The position numbers and the translations under genes were made by a program. The notes below the pieces were generated by a model, which saw only the letters and a program-made list of their open reading frames with translations, searched no databases and was not told where the DNA came from. Shown piece after piece: positions 43,071 through 52,509 of a stretch of DNA of 64,000 nt (position 1 is its first letter; every line of letters starts with the position of its first letter). Origin of the DNA: Sphingopyxis indica (GTDB taxonomy: Bacteria > Pseudomonadota > Alphaproteobacteria > Sphingomonadales > Sphingomonadaceae); the NCBI RefSeq assembly GCF_900188185.1, contig NZ_FZPA01000003.1, forward strand, positions 124,001 to 188,000, written 5' to 3'.

Positions 43071-44150
43071 TCAGAAATCGGCGGCGAGCGTGACCGCGAC
43101 GCCGCTGCCGGGCACCGCATCGCCCGCAATCCGCTGTCGCCAGTCGATCGCGATCCGGCTCCCCTTCGCGAGGCGGGGCAGGCGCAGCGTCAGCCTGGGT
43201 CCGACATCGAGCCGCGCCGCGCCCGGCTGCACCGCGCCCGCAGCGAGCGCGCCGACGCTGAACGGCAGCGACGGGTTCGATCCGATGCGGTGATCGACCA
43301 CGACCGCACCATCGGCAAAACCGTCGAGACGCTGTGCGCCGACCACGCCCGCCTGCGCATAGGCCTCGAGCCGAAAGCCGGCGGGAAGCGCGACATCGCC
43401 GACCCCGCCGAAGGCCATCGCCGCGAGCGCGGTGCGCCCCTCGCTGCCGGCGGCGACGCGCTGCTCGACGGCAATGTCGACGGGCAGCGCGGGCACGGGC
43501 GCAAAAGCGATACCGGCGGCAAATTCGCGTTGCCGCGGCCGGTCGAGCGCGACAGTCGCCCGGCCATAGGCACGGGCGCGGCCGTCGCGACCCAGGCCAT
43601 AGGCGATGCGCAGCCCGGCCTGACTGCCGCCGATCTGGCCCACCGCGGCGATGGCTTCGGGCGCCGCGCCCGCGCCGCTCCGCACGAAGGCCCAGGCCGA
43701 CGCGCTCCAGCCCGACAGGTCGCGGCGCATCCAAAAGGGTCCGCCGCTTGCCGGCCCGGCGGTCGGCGGGAAGTCATGCGGCCCCCGCCACGACGGGGCG
43801 GGCCCGGGCACCGCCGCCGATGAAGCCCTGCCGGGGGACGAGGCCGGAAGCCCGCTCGTCGGAGCCGGGCCCGGCGCATGGCGGCCAGGACCGTCCACGC
43901 GCCGCCCGGCGGCCGCCGATGACGCCAGCATCCCGATGGCGAGCGTCCGGCGGCGCGGCCGGACACTCGCCTGCGCGGGCCCGGCGATCGCCGGTGTCGC
44001 CCATGCGCGCGCGGGCATGAGGGGCGGCTCGGGCGCCGCCGGGTTCCAGTTCGCCGCGAGGCGAAACGCGGTCCAGCCCGCGAGACAAAGCAGCAAAAAG
44101 CGCAGCGCCGGCGCGTCGCGATGCGCGCGCGTCCCCTGTCGCCGCACCAT
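43071..44150 (-). CDS. NfrA C-terminal-like outer-membrane barrel protein
   Basis: The 359-residue protein has an N-terminal hydrophobic stretch (PALRFLLLCLAGWTAFRLAA), a low-complexity Pro/Ala/Ser linker to about 150, then repeated amphipathic beta-strands ending in a terminal Phe (GVAVTLAADF) as in outer-membrane barrels. It starts at the ATG overlapping the stop of the NfrB-like glycosyltransferase gene. In E. coli, NfrA and NfrB together make and export a surface glycan that is also the phage N4 receptor. This protein lacks the long TPR part of NfrA, so only the barrel end is represented. The assignment is inference. Confidence 0.7.
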   Translation of the reverse strand: MVRRQGTRAHRDAPALRFLLLCLAGWTAFRLAANWNPAAPEPPLMPARAWATPAIAGPAQASVRPRRRTLAIGMLASSAAAGRRVDGPGRHAPGPAPTSGLPASSPGRASSAAVPGPAPSWRGPHDFPPTAGPASGGPFWMRRDLSGWSASAWAFVRSGAGAAPEAIAAVGQIGGSQAGLRIAYGLGRDGRARAYGRATVALDRPRQREFAAGIAFAPVPALPVDIAVEQRVAAGSEGRTALAAMAFGGVGDVALPAGFRLEAYAQAGVVGAQRLDGFADGAVVVDHRIGSNPSLPFSVGALAAGAVQPGAARLDVGPRLTLRLPRLAKGSRIAIDWRQRIAGDAVPGSGVAVTLAADF

Positions 44151-45574
44151 CACCGGCGGCGTATGGCGGCAAGCATGGGACGCACCGGCGCTTCGGTCAC
44201 GCCATGATCGGTCTTGTCCCACACCACCTCGCCCGATCGCAGCATCCGGCTGTACAGCAGAATGGCGCGGCGGGCGGCGAGGATGGCGATGATGTTGGTG
44301 ACGAACGCACGCGGCAGCGCCATCGGCGCGGCGCGGCCGCCATACCGGCGCGCCGTGAAATGCCCCCGCATCCCGAGCCGCCAGAGGAGCAGCGCCGCAT
44401 CGAACGCGATCAGCAGCCGCATCCCCTCGCTCTCGACCCGCGGCACCCAGCCGAGCCATGCCTCGCCGATGAGGGCGACGGCCGCGAGGACCGCACCGCC
44501 ATAGGCCGCGAGCAGGACGAGCGCCGCCAGCGGCGCGCGGCGGTCGCGCCACAGCATCCATCGCGCGGCCCAGCTTCGCACCGGCTTGCCGCCCGCAATC
44601 GGATCGAGCCAACCGAGATGATCCCAGCCCTCGAGCGCGATGCCCGCGATCCAGCGCGCCTTTTGCCGCACGGCGCAGTCGAGCCGCGCGGGAAATTCGC
44701 CGCGCGAGACGATCGGATCGCCGTCGGGGTCGGTCGCCGTGACAAAGGCGGAGCGCAGCCCATAGGCGCCGATCAGCATCCCGACCTCATAATCTTCGGT
44801 CAGGCTGTCGGCGCGGAACGGCTGGCCGCCGCGTTCGATCGCCAGCAGCGTGAGCGCCTGCCGCGTCAGCGCACAGCCGACGCCCGCCGACGGCAAGGGC
44901 ACACCGAGCGCCGAGCGCACGACGAGTTCCTTGCCGTGCGCCTCGGCGAATTCGTCGCCATAATGGGCGCCGATCCAGCGGTCGCCGCGCTCGATGATCG
45001 GAACCACCGGGATTTGCACCATCGCATGATGCGCAAGTTCGAGCCGGAACAGCGCAAGCTCGCCCCGATGCACATGATCTTCGGCATCGTGCAGCAGGAT
45101 CGCGGCATAGCGCAGACCCTCGGCGCGCTCGTCCTCGCCGAGCGCGGTCCACAGCCGGTTGAGATTGTCGCCCTTCGTCGTCGGCCCATCCGCGTCGCCG
45201 ACGACCAGCCGCAGCCGCGGGTCGCGCGCGACGAGTGGCGAGACGGCGATCAGGGTCGCAGCATCGTTCGGATAGCAGCCGACATAGAGGCGGAAATCCT
45301 CACCCTCCCAGGCGGCGAGCGTCCGGCGGATCATCGCCGGAAGCACAGCCGCCTCGTCCCACGCGGGGACGAAGACGGCGAAGCGGCCGGCGATCGGCGT
45401 CCTTTCGCTGCCGCCGCGCGGCGCCGCGCGGCGCCGGCCGCGCATCGCCAGCCACAACGCATCGAGCATCAGGTCGTCGAGCCCGATCAGCAGCACGCCG
45501 ACCGCAGCAAACAGCATCAGTTCGTGCCCGACGCGCTGGACCAGCCAGGCGAGCCATTCGGTTGCGAGTTCCAC
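44150..45574 (-). CDS. NfrB-like family 2 membrane glycosyltransferase
   Basis: The 474-residue protein has an N-terminal membrane segment (about 18-33). A GT2 domain follows: VFVPAWDEAAVL, VVGDADGPTTKGDNLN, the metal motif HDAED (162-166), SLTEDYEVG (TED at 259-261) and QKARWIAG (304-308). Membrane segments follow. E. coli NfrB adds a C-terminal c-di-GMP-binding domain, which is missing here. I chose GTG 45574 because it gives a membrane helix at the right place and ends the odd basic stretch of longer starts. It overlaps the barrel gene by one base. Confidence 0.85.
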   Translation of the reverse strand: MELATEWLAWLVQRVGHELMLFAAVGVLLIGLDDLMLDALWLAMRGRRRAAPRGGSERTPIAGRFAVFVPAWDEAAVLPAMIRRTLAAWEGEDFRLYVGCYPNDAATLIAVSPLVARDPRLRLVVGDADGPTTKGDNLNRLWTALGEDERAEGLRYAAILLHDAEDHVHRGELALFRLELAHHAMVQIPVVPIIERGDRWIGAHYGDEFAEAHGKELVVRSALGVPLPSAGVGCALTRQALTLLAIERGGQPFRADSLTEDYEVGMLIGAYGLRSAFVTATDPDGDPIVSRGEFPARLDCAVRQKARWIAGIALEGWDHLGWLDPIAGGKPVRSWAARWMLWRDRRAPLAALVLLAAYGGAVLAAVALIGEAWLGWVPRVESEGMRLLIAFDAALLLWRLGMRGHFTARRYGGRAAPMALPRAFVTNIIAILAARRAILLYSRMLRSGEVVWDKTDHGVTEAPVRPMLAAIRRR

Positions 45575-45722
45575 CTGTTCGCCCCGATCCCCCTCGCGGC
45601 GTTGCCGCCGCCCCCTGTCATCAAGGCGTAAGGATTGAATCGGGTTTGTAAAGGTGACGAACCCCCGTCGGGACGCTAAGAGGGCGACCAATTAGAACCA
45701 GAATGACAGGATTTTAGGCTCG

Positions 45723-47006
45723 ATGGCTCTCAGTTCGCCCCGTTCAGCCCTGCGCGACTTCCTCGAAAGCGAAAGCGCCGGCGGGATGCTGCTCATCGCC
45801 GCGGCGGCGCTGGCGATGATCGTCGCGAACAGCACGCTCGGCGATCTCTATCACGACGCGATTCATGCGGTAACCGGCCCGGTGCTCACCGACAAGCTCG
45901 GGCCGATGACGGTCCATCTGTGGATCAACGACGGGCTGATGGCGATCTTCTTCCTGCTCGTCGGGCTCGAGATCAAGCGCGAGTTCGTCGACGGCCGCCT
46001 CGCGAGCTGGGACCGGCGGCGATTGCCGATGATCGCCGCGGCAGCGGGGATGGCGATGCCCGCGATCCTCTATATGGCGACCGCAGGCAGCACGCCGGGG
46101 CTCGCGCAGGGCTGGGCGATTCCGGCGGCGACCGACATCGCCTTCGCGATCGGCGTCCTCGCGCTGCTCGGCAAGCGCGCACCGACCTCGCTGAAGCTGT
46201 TTCTCGTCACCGTCGCGATCGTCGACGATATGGGCGCGGTCGTCATCATCGCGCTCTTCTACACCGCCAAGATCAACCTGGTCGCGCTCGGCGGCGCGGC
46301 GGCGGTACTCGGCATCATGTATCTGTTCAACCGGTCAGGGGTCAAAAGCCTGATCGTCTATCTGCTGCTCTTCGTTATCCTCTGGTATGCGATGCTGCTC
46401 TCGGGCGTCCATGCGACGATCGCCGGGGTGCTCGCGGCGATGGCGATCCCGCTCGAAAAGACCCCCGGCCACCCCGACAGCGCGACCTCGCCGCTCCATC
46501 GCCTCGAACATGCGCTGCACCCCTGGGTCGCTTTCGCGATCGTGCCGCTGTTCGGCTTCGCCAATGCCGGGGTCGACATCGGCGGGCTGACGCTCGCACA
46601 GATTTTCGCCCCCTTGCCGCTCGGCATCGCGCTCGGCCTGTTCCTCGGCAAGCAGATCGGCATCTTCGGCAGCGTCTGGCTCAGCGTGAAGCTGGGCATC
46701 GCGGGCAAGCTGCGCGGCGCGACCTGGCTGCAAATCTATGGCGTCGCGGTGCTCTGCGGCATCGGCTTCACGATGAGCCTGTTCATCGGCGGGCTCGCCT
46801 TTCCGGGCCGGCCGCTGCTCGTCGAGGAAGCCAAGATCGGCATTTTGATGGGATCGCTGCTCGCGGCGCTCACCGGCTATGCCGTGCTGCGCCTCGCGCC
46901 GCTGCACCCGCGCCATCACGAAGTCGAAACCGAGTCCGATGGCGAGATCGACGGCGACGGCGACGTGCGCGACACGTCCGACGCGCGGGGAACCGCGACC
47001 GCCTGA
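45723..47006 (+). CDS. nhaA: Na+/H+ antiporter NhaA
   Basis: This 427-residue antiporter has the essential Asp pair D168-D169 in VAIVDDMGAV and the NhaA motifs VGLEIKREFVDG, AIPAATDIAFAIGVL and CGIGFTMSLFIGGLAF. It exports Na+ or Li+ in exchange for protons. The C-terminal tail is acidic and soluble. It heads a plus-strand run with a DUF885 lipoprotein gene whose ATG overlaps its stop (TGATG). It is divergent from the NfrB-like gene with 148 bp between them. Confidence 0.97.
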   Translation: MALSSPRSALRDFLESESAGGMLLIAAAALAMIVANSTLGDLYHDAIHAVTGPVLTDKLGPMTVHLWINDGLMAIFFLLVGLEIKREFVDGRLASWDRRRLPMIAAAAGMAMPAILYMATAGSTPGLAQGWAIPAATDIAFAIGVLALLGKRAPTSLKLFLVTVAIVDDMGAVVIIALFYTAKINLVALGGAAAVLGIMYLFNRSGVKSLIVYLLLFVILWYAMLLSGVHATIAGVLAAMAIPLEKTPGHPDSATSPLHRLEHALHPWVAFAIVPLFGFANAGVDIGGLTLAQIFAPLPLGIALGLFLGKQIGIFGSVWLSVKLGIAGKLRGATWLQIYGVAVLCGIGFTMSLFIGGLAFPGRPLLVEEAKIGILMGSLLAALTGYAVLRLAPLHPRHHEVETESDGEIDGDGDVRDTSDARGTATA

Positions 47007-48466
47007 TGCGCCGCGCGATCGCCTGTCTGCTGCTCGCGTCGGTGGCGGCGCCCGCCCTGTCGGGCTGCTATGCGCTCGATCCCGAGATGCGCCGCCACGT
47101 CGCCGAGCGCAAGGCGAAGGAAGGCGCGTCGCACGCGGCGGCACCGGAATCGCCGCCGCCGCCGGCTCCCACGCCGCCGGCCGTCCCCGACGCCTGGCCG
47201 CTCACCGCTCCAAAGGTCGATCCCGCAGCGGCGGCGCAGGCGCAGGACAGGCTCAAGGAAGCCGCCGCCGCCTACCTCATCCTGACGCTCGAGGCGGGCG
47301 CGCATGAAGAGGGCTATATCGACGCCTATTACGGCCCGCCCAAGCTGATCGCCGATGCGCTGACCGCGCCGCGCGACGTGCCGGCCCTGCAGGCCGAGGC
47401 GCGGCGGCTGATCGACCTGCTCGATGCTGCAGCGCCGAACCTCGCCGATCCGATCGAGCGCCGCCGCGCCGCCTTCCTGCGTGCGCAGCTCGTCGCCGCC
47501 GAGACGCGGCTGATGATGATGCAGGGCAAGCGCTTTCCCTTCGCCGAAGAGGCCGAGCGGCTGTTCGGCGTGCGTCCCGAGCTCAAACCGCTCGCGAGCT
47601 ACGACGCTGAGCTGGCGAAAATCGCGGCGCTGGTGCCGGGCGACGGCCCGCTCGCCGACCGCGTCGAGGCGTATCTCGACCGCTTCACCATTCCCAAGGA
47701 CCGCCTCGAAAAAGTCTTCGACGCCGCGATCGCGCGCTGCCGCGGGCGCACCGCGGCGCATGTGACGATGCCCGAGGGAGAGAATTTCGTGATGAAGTTC
47801 GTCACAGGCAAGAGCTGGAGCGGCTACAATCATTATGTCGGCGCCTATACGAGCATCATCGAGATCAACACCGACCTGCCGATCCGCCTGTCGCGCGCGC
47901 TCGACCTCGGCTGCCACGAGGGCTATCCGGGCCATCATCTGTTCAACATGAAGATCGAGGAGCAGCTGGTAAAGGCGCGCGGCTGGCTCGAATTCAGCGT
48001 CTATCCGCTCTACAGCCCACAAAGCCTGCTCGCCGAGGGCAGCGCCAATTACGGCATCGACCTCGCCTTTCCCGACAAGACGCGCCCCGACACCGAGCGC
48101 GACGTGCTGATGCCGCTCGCCGAGATCGCGACGCCGACCGACGATCGCTACTGGCAACTCCTCGATGCGATGAAGGCGTTGCAGGGCGCGCGGCTGACGA
48201 TCGCGCAGCAATATCTCGACGGGCAGATCGACCGGCAGGCCGCAGTCGCGCTGACGCAGAAATATCAGCTCGTCTCGCGCGAGCGCGCCGAAAAATCGGT
48301 CGCCTTCACCGAACAATATCGCAGTTACGTCATCAACTATGCTATCGGCGAGGCGATGGTGAAGGACTATCTCGAACGCGGCGGTGCCGACCGCGACGAA
48401 ATCTGGCGGCGCTTTTCGCTGATGCTCAGCGAACCGACGCTGCCCGCGGACCTGCTCGCGCCATGA
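47006..48466 (+). CDS. DUF885 family lipoprotein, possible metallopeptidase
   Basis: The 486-residue protein has a lipoprotein signal peptide (lipobox LSGC, C21) and a Pro-rich linker at about 48-65. A DUF885-like domain has the motif HEGYPGHHLF (304-311), reminiscent of zinc-peptidase HExxH-like sites, followed by an ALLAEGSANYGIDLAF-type segment with a possible third ligand. No enzyme activity is certain. It is probably anchored to the outer membrane. It is coupled to nhaA and sits before the tryptophan-degradation genes. Confidence 0.88.
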   Translation: MRRAIACLLLASVAAPALSGCYALDPEMRRHVAERKAKEGASHAAAPESPPPPAPTPPAVPDAWPLTAPKVDPAAAAQAQDRLKEAAAAYLILTLEAGAHEEGYIDAYYGPPKLIADALTAPRDVPALQAEARRLIDLLDAAAPNLADPIERRRAAFLRAQLVAAETRLMMMQGKRFPFAEEAERLFGVRPELKPLASYDAELAKIAALVPGDGPLADRVEAYLDRFTIPKDRLEKVFDAAIARCRGRTAAHVTMPEGENFVMKFVTGKSWSGYNHYVGAYTSIIEINTDLPIRLSRALDLGCHEGYPGHHLFNMKIEEQLVKARGWLEFSVYPLYSPQSLLAEGSANYGIDLAFPDKTRPDTERDVLMPLAEIATPTDDRYWQLLDAMKALQGARLTIAQQYLDGQIDRQAAVALTQKYQLVSRERAEKSVAFTEQYRSYVINYAIGEAMVKDYLERGGADRDEIWRRFSLMLSEPTLPADLLAP

Positions 48467-48546
48467 GCAGCGCCGCCGCCATATTGTGGCTCGGCCAGTG
48501 GGGCTCGCCCCGCCGCCCGCCCGCGGGGGTCGCCCCGCGCGGCTGA
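48463..48546 (+). CDS. Possible 27-residue Trp-containing leader peptide
   Basis: The ATG overlaps the DUF885 stop (ATGA). The frame encodes MSSAAAILWLGQWGSPRRPP and 7 more residues, with two Trp codons four residues apart, then a GC-rich stretch that can fold. The next gene is tryptophan 2,3-dioxygenase-like. A Trp-sensing leader is possible, but this may be chance; no clear ribosome-binding site is seen. Confidence 0.3.
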   Translation: MSSAAAILWLGQWGSPRRPPAGVAPRG

Positions 48547-48613
48547 CGATCCGGCGCGCGTGCCCGCGCGCCCTTTCGATCGCCCGTGCCACATTTTTGA
48601 AGGGGAATTCCCC

Positions 48614-49381
48614 ATGCTCGACAGGACCGAGACCCATCGCCGTATCGAGACGCCCGACATGAAGGATTATGGCGTCTATCTTGCCGTCGACCGCCTGCTC
48701 GGCTGCCAGAAGCCGCTCGCCGACCTCTGCACCCCCGACGAGCTGCAGTTCCAGATCGTCCACCAGGTCGAGGAACTGTGGATGAAGCTCATCGCCTTCA
48801 CCCTCGCCGAAATCGACGGCCATATGGCGGCGCGCGAGACGATGCGCGTGCTGACCTTGTTCGACCGCGTCCACCGGCTGATGCGGCTGATGACCGACCA
48901 GCTGGCCCTGCTCGAAACGATGAGCCCGTTCGATTACCAGTCGATCCGGCTCCAGCTCGGCAATGGTTCGGGGCAGGAAAGCCCCGGCTTCCAGCTCCTG
49001 CTCACCCTGCCGCAGCCGCTGTGGGCGCGCTACAAGGCCGTCTATCTTGAGCCCGAGGGGCGCAGCGTCGCCGACGTTTACGACAGCGGCTACCGGCATG
49101 ACGAGGCCTATATGGTCGCCGAGGCGCTGGTCGAGTATGACGAGCTGTTCCAGCTGTTCCGCGCCCACCATATCCAGCTGATCCACCGCTCGATCGGCAT
49201 GGGGTCGAAGTCGCTCAAGGGCCGCCCGGTCGAATTGCTCAATGCCGGCGCGCGGCATCGCTTCTTCCCCGAGCTGTGGGACATTCGCGCCGAGATGACC
49301 GACCGCTGGGGCGCCGAATATGGCGTCAAGCGCGACAGCATCAGCGGCCATGGCGCCCCCGGCCACGGCAGCGGGCTGTGA
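48614..49381 (+). CDS. kynA: Tryptophan 2,3-dioxygenase family protein
   Basis: The 255-residue heme enzyme family member has MKDYGVYLAVDRLLGCQKPL and FQIVHQVEELWMKL, the TDO hallmark region with the distal His, and then LLETMSPFDYQSIRLQLGNGSG. It should open the indole ring of tryptophan to N-formylkynurenine. It is a little shorter than E. coli-type or human TDO cores, so a related indole dioxygenase-like role is possible. AGGGGA lies 7 bases before the ATG. The stop overlaps the kynureninase GTG start by four bases (GTGA), supporting the kynurenine pathway; a formamidase gene is not adjacent. Confidence 0.85.
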   Translation: MLDRTETHRRIETPDMKDYGVYLAVDRLLGCQKPLADLCTPDELQFQIVHQVEELWMKLIAFTLAEIDGHMAARETMRVLTLFDRVHRLMRLMTDQLALLETMSPFDYQSIRLQLGNGSGQESPGFQLLLTLPQPLWARYKAVYLEPEGRSVADVYDSGYRHDEAYMVAEALVEYDELFQLFRAHHIQLIHRSIGMGSKSLKGRPVELLNAGARHRFFPELWDIRAEMTDRWGAEYGVKRDSISGHGAPGHGSGL

Positions 49382-50508
49382 GCGGCGCGCTGCTGCCGGA
49401 AGCGGTCGCGGGCCGCTTCCACCTGCCCCCCGGCGTCACCTATCTCAAGAGCCACAGCGTCGGCTGTCAGCCGCGCGCCGCCGAAGCGTTGCTGCGCGAC
49501 AAGCTGCTGACGCCCTGGGCCGAGACCGGCGAGGCGTGGCCACATTGGCTGGAGGCGATCGACGAGTGGCGCGCCGCACTTGCCGGCCTGCTCGGCGTCG
49601 AGCCGCGCGACCTCTGCCCCGCTACCAATGTCAGCGCGGGCCTCTCGCGCTATCTCTCGGCGCTCGGCGCGGCGACGCCGCGGCGCACGATCCTGCTTGC
49701 GCCGAGCGCCTTTCCGACGATCGGCTATGTCGTCGGCGGGCTTGCGGCGGAAGGCTGGAGTGCGCGCTATCTGCCCGCCGACGCCGACGTTCGCGATCCC
49801 GCGAGCTGGGCGGCGGCGCTTGATGGCGAGGTCGCGCTGGTGATCGCGATGCACGTCAGCTCGAACAGCGGCGCGCTCGCCGACCTAGCAGGCATCGCCG
49901 CCGCCGCGCACGCCGCGGGCGCGCGCTGCATCGCCGACAGCGCGCAGGCGGTCGGCATCGTGCCGGTGACGCCCGCCCTATGGGGCGTCGATGCGCTGCT
50001 CGGCACCAGCGTCAAATGGCTGTGCGGCGGCCCCGGCGCGGCGTGGCTGTGGGTCGCGCCGCACGACCGCACCGCGCTCGACCCCGCCGAGCGCGGCTGG
50101 TGGAGCCACGAAAATCCGTTCGGGATGAACATAGCCGACTTCCGCTACGCCCCCGACGCGCGCCGCTGGTGGGGCGGCACCCCCGACGTCGCGCCCTTCA
50201 TCCTGTCGACCGCGGGGATCGCCGAGATCGCCAGCATCGGGGTCGAGCGCATCCGCGCGCATAATCTGGCGCTCCAGACGATGCTCCGCGACACGCTCGA
50301 GGCGCAGACCCCGCAATGGCGCTGGCCGGCGGGGGCGATCGGCGGGACGCTGTGCATCGACACCGGCGCCGACCAGCCGCGCGTTGCAGCGATACTCGAC
50401 GCGCAGGCGATCAAGGCCGATTTTCGGGGGTCGGTGATGCGGCTGTCGTTCCACGCCTACAGCGGTGTGGAGGATGTGGCGAAGACGGTCGCGGCGCTGG
50501 GAAAATAG
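49378..50508 (+). CDS. kynU: Kynureninase-like class V aminotransferase-fold enzyme
   Basis: The 376-residue PLP enzyme has an internal-aldimine lysine K213 in GTSVKWLCGGPG, PLP-ring aspartate D187 in CIADSAQAVG, and the kynureninase-like HENPFGMN and WGGTPDVAPF segments. It would split kynurenine (or hydroxykynurenine) to anthranilate and alanine. The GTG start overlaps the TDO stop, so the two are translationally coupled. It ends the nhaA-DUF885-kynA-kynU run and is followed by a dispersed repeat. Confidence 0.88.
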   Translation: MSGALLPEAVAGRFHLPPGVTYLKSHSVGCQPRAAEALLRDKLLTPWAETGEAWPHWLEAIDEWRAALAGLLGVEPRDLCPATNVSAGLSRYLSALGAATPRRTILLAPSAFPTIGYVVGGLAAEGWSARYLPADADVRDPASWAAALDGEVALVIAMHVSSNSGALADLAGIAAAAHAAGARCIADSAQAVGIVPVTPALWGVDALLGTSVKWLCGGPGAAWLWVAPHDRTALDPAERGWWSHENPFGMNIADFRYAPDARRWWGGTPDVAPFILSTAGIAEIASIGVERIRAHNLALQTMLRDTLEAQTPQWRWPAGAIGGTLCIDTGADQPRVAAILDAQAIKADFRGSVMRLSFHAYSGVEDVAKTVAALGK

Positions 50509-50530
50509 CGCCGTCATTCAGCAAGAAGCC

Positions 50531-50620
50531 GTGTGCTCCCGCGGAGGCGGGAGCCCATCACCTGCCGGTGTCATCCTGAACCGGCCGGAGATGGATCCCC
50601 GCCTTCGCGGGGATACACGA
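50531..50620. repeat. Dispersed palindromic repeat, family A (copy 2)
   Basis: It matches the element at 11581-11670 over its whole length with a few changes: arms GTGTGCTCCCGCGGAGGCGG and CCGCCTTCGCGGGGATACAC. It lies between the convergent kynU and amidohydrolase genes. Confidence 0.88.
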
Positions 50621-50637
50621 TGGTGCATGGCTTCCCG

Positions 50638-52386
50638 CTACTCCGCCGCCATCGCCATTTCGACGCGCTGCGGCCCGCGGATGACGCCGCCGGGATAGAC
50701 GCCCTGCCCTTCGCCGTCCTTGAAGGTCACCTGCCCCGACTTCACCGTCGCGACATAGCCGTCGGCCTTTTGCAACAGGCGCTTGCCGCCCGCGGGAAGG
50801 TCGAAGGCCAGCCACGGCTTGCCGAGTTTCAGCCTCTCCATGTCGATGACATTGAGGTCGGCGAGATAACCCGGCGCGACGAGCCCGCGATCCTCGAGCC
50901 CATAGAGCACTGCCGTATCGCGGCACTGGCGCTTGATCGCGCGCGCGAGCGGGATGCGCCCGCCTCTTTTGCGATCGCGCACCCAATGCTGGAGCATGAA
51001 GGTCGGCGAGGCGGCGTCGCAGATCGTCCCGCAATGCGCGCCGCCGTCGGACAGGCTGTTCACCGTGTCGTCGGCGTCCTGCAATGCTTCGAGGAAGTCG
51101 AGATTGCCGTCGGCATAGTTGAGGATCGGCAGATAGGCGAAACCGGTCGCATCGTCGCGGCAGAGCAGGTCATAGGCATAGTCGGCGGGATCGACCCCCG
51201 CCGCCGCCGCGCGCGCGGCGATGCTCGCTTCGGGTCCGGGCTCATAATCGAAATCCTCGTCCATCTCGAACTGCATTGGCCAGCCGCCCGCGACGACCAT
51301 CAGCAGCCCCATGATGTCCTTGGGCGCCTCGCTGAAATCATTCTCCTCGGAGAGCAGCTGCGCCTTGAACGCGGGATCGAGCAGCTTCGCCTTCTGCTCG
51401 TCCCACGGCAGATTTTCGATGGCGCGCCACGACGGGCGGAACCGAAAGGGATGCACCGTGCCGCGCCACGCCATGATGATGCCGTTGCCGCGTAGCGCGA
51501 TCTGCGCGACGATATTTGCGCCCTTCGCATTTTCGCGCCGCATCGTTTCGATCTGCTCGCCCAGCGGCAATTCCTTGGCGATCGACTGGAGTGCGGCAAA
51601 GGTCACCGGCAGCCCGGTTTCGCGGCTGAGCTTCCCCATCCAGTCGAACTCGTTCCACTCACGGTTGAGGTCGCTCGCCATTTCGAACACGCCATAGCCG
51701 ACGCGCCCCATCGCGCGGCCGATCTCGATCAGCTCTTCGGCGGTCGCGGTGGTGCCGGGGACGACCTCACCATCGACCGACTTGTGGATCACGGTGCGGC
51801 TGGTCGAAAAGCCGAGGGCGCCCGCGCGCACGCCGTCCTCGACGATGCGCGACATTTCGGCGATGTCTTCGGCGGTCGGCACCGCGCCCGGCTGTTCGCG
51901 ATCGCCGAGCACATAGGCGCGCACCGCGCCGTGCGGGACGTGGCAGGCGACATCGACGGTGCGCGGCAGCTTGTCGAGCGCGTCCATATATTCGGGAAAG
52001 GTCTCCCAGTCCCAGCGCATCCCTTCGGCGAGCGCGGTGCCCGGAATATCCTCGACGCCTTCCATCAGGCCGATCAGCCAGTCGTGACGGTCGGGGCGCG
52101 CCGGGGCGAAGCCGACGCCGCAATTGCCCATGACGACGGTGGTGACGCCGTGCCAGCTCGACGGCGCCATTTCCCGATCCCACGTCGCCTGCCCGTCATA
52201 ATGGGTGTGGACGTCGACGAAACCGGGAGTGACGATCTTGCCCGCCGCGTCGATCTCTTCGCGCCCGGCGCCGATGTCCGATCCCACCGCGACGATGCGG
52301 TCGCCCTCGACCGCCACATCGGCCACGAAAGGCTCGCCGCCCGAGCCGTCGACGACGGTGCCGCCGCGAATCACCAGATCGTACAT
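50638..52386 (-). CDS. Amidohydrolase family protein, N-acyl-D-amino-acid deacylase-like
   Basis: This 582-residue protein starts MYDLVIRGGTVVDGSGGEPF, has the metal motif HTHYDGQATWD (H60, H62), later TSRTVIHKSVDG, a LSDGGAHCG metal-Asp segment, and the LADLNVIDMERL closing strand of composite-barrel amidohydrolases. Family members cleave N-acyl-D-amino acids or cyclic amides; the substrate is not clear. It is divergent from the methyltransferase-like lipoprotein gene, with 123 bp between starts. Confidence 0.9.
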   Translation of the reverse strand: MYDLVIRGGTVVDGSGGEPFVADVAVEGDRIVAVGSDIGAGREEIDAAGKIVTPGFVDVHTHYDGQATWDREMAPSSWHGVTTVVMGNCGVGFAPARPDRHDWLIGLMEGVEDIPGTALAEGMRWDWETFPEYMDALDKLPRTVDVACHVPHGAVRAYVLGDREQPGAVPTAEDIAEMSRIVEDGVRAGALGFSTSRTVIHKSVDGEVVPGTTATAEELIEIGRAMGRVGYGVFEMASDLNREWNEFDWMGKLSRETGLPVTFAALQSIAKELPLGEQIETMRRENAKGANIVAQIALRGNGIIMAWRGTVHPFRFRPSWRAIENLPWDEQKAKLLDPAFKAQLLSEENDFSEAPKDIMGLLMVVAGGWPMQFEMDEDFDYEPGPEASIAARAAAAGVDPADYAYDLLCRDDATGFAYLPILNYADGNLDFLEALQDADDTVNSLSDGGAHCGTICDAASPTFMLQHWVRDRKRGGRIPLARAIKRQCRDTAVLYGLEDRGLVAPGYLADLNVIDMERLKLGKPWLAFDLPAGGKRLLQKADGYVATVKSGQVTFKDGEGQGVYPGGVIRGPQRVEMAMAAE

Positions 52387-52509
52387 CTCTCTCTCCCGTC
52401 ATTTGGTTTCATCGCGAAACCTATCATCAAAATCGCGCGATGCAAATTGTCGCGCCAGTGTCGCGGCGAAGCGCTATGATGGCGCGGCAACAGGATGGGA
52501 GAGACCAGC

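Noticed and set aside
46916..49366. Long minus-strand frame opposite DUF885 and kynA
   Set aside because: Both plus-strand genes are coupled and conserved; the minus frame crosses them and looks like antisense composition.
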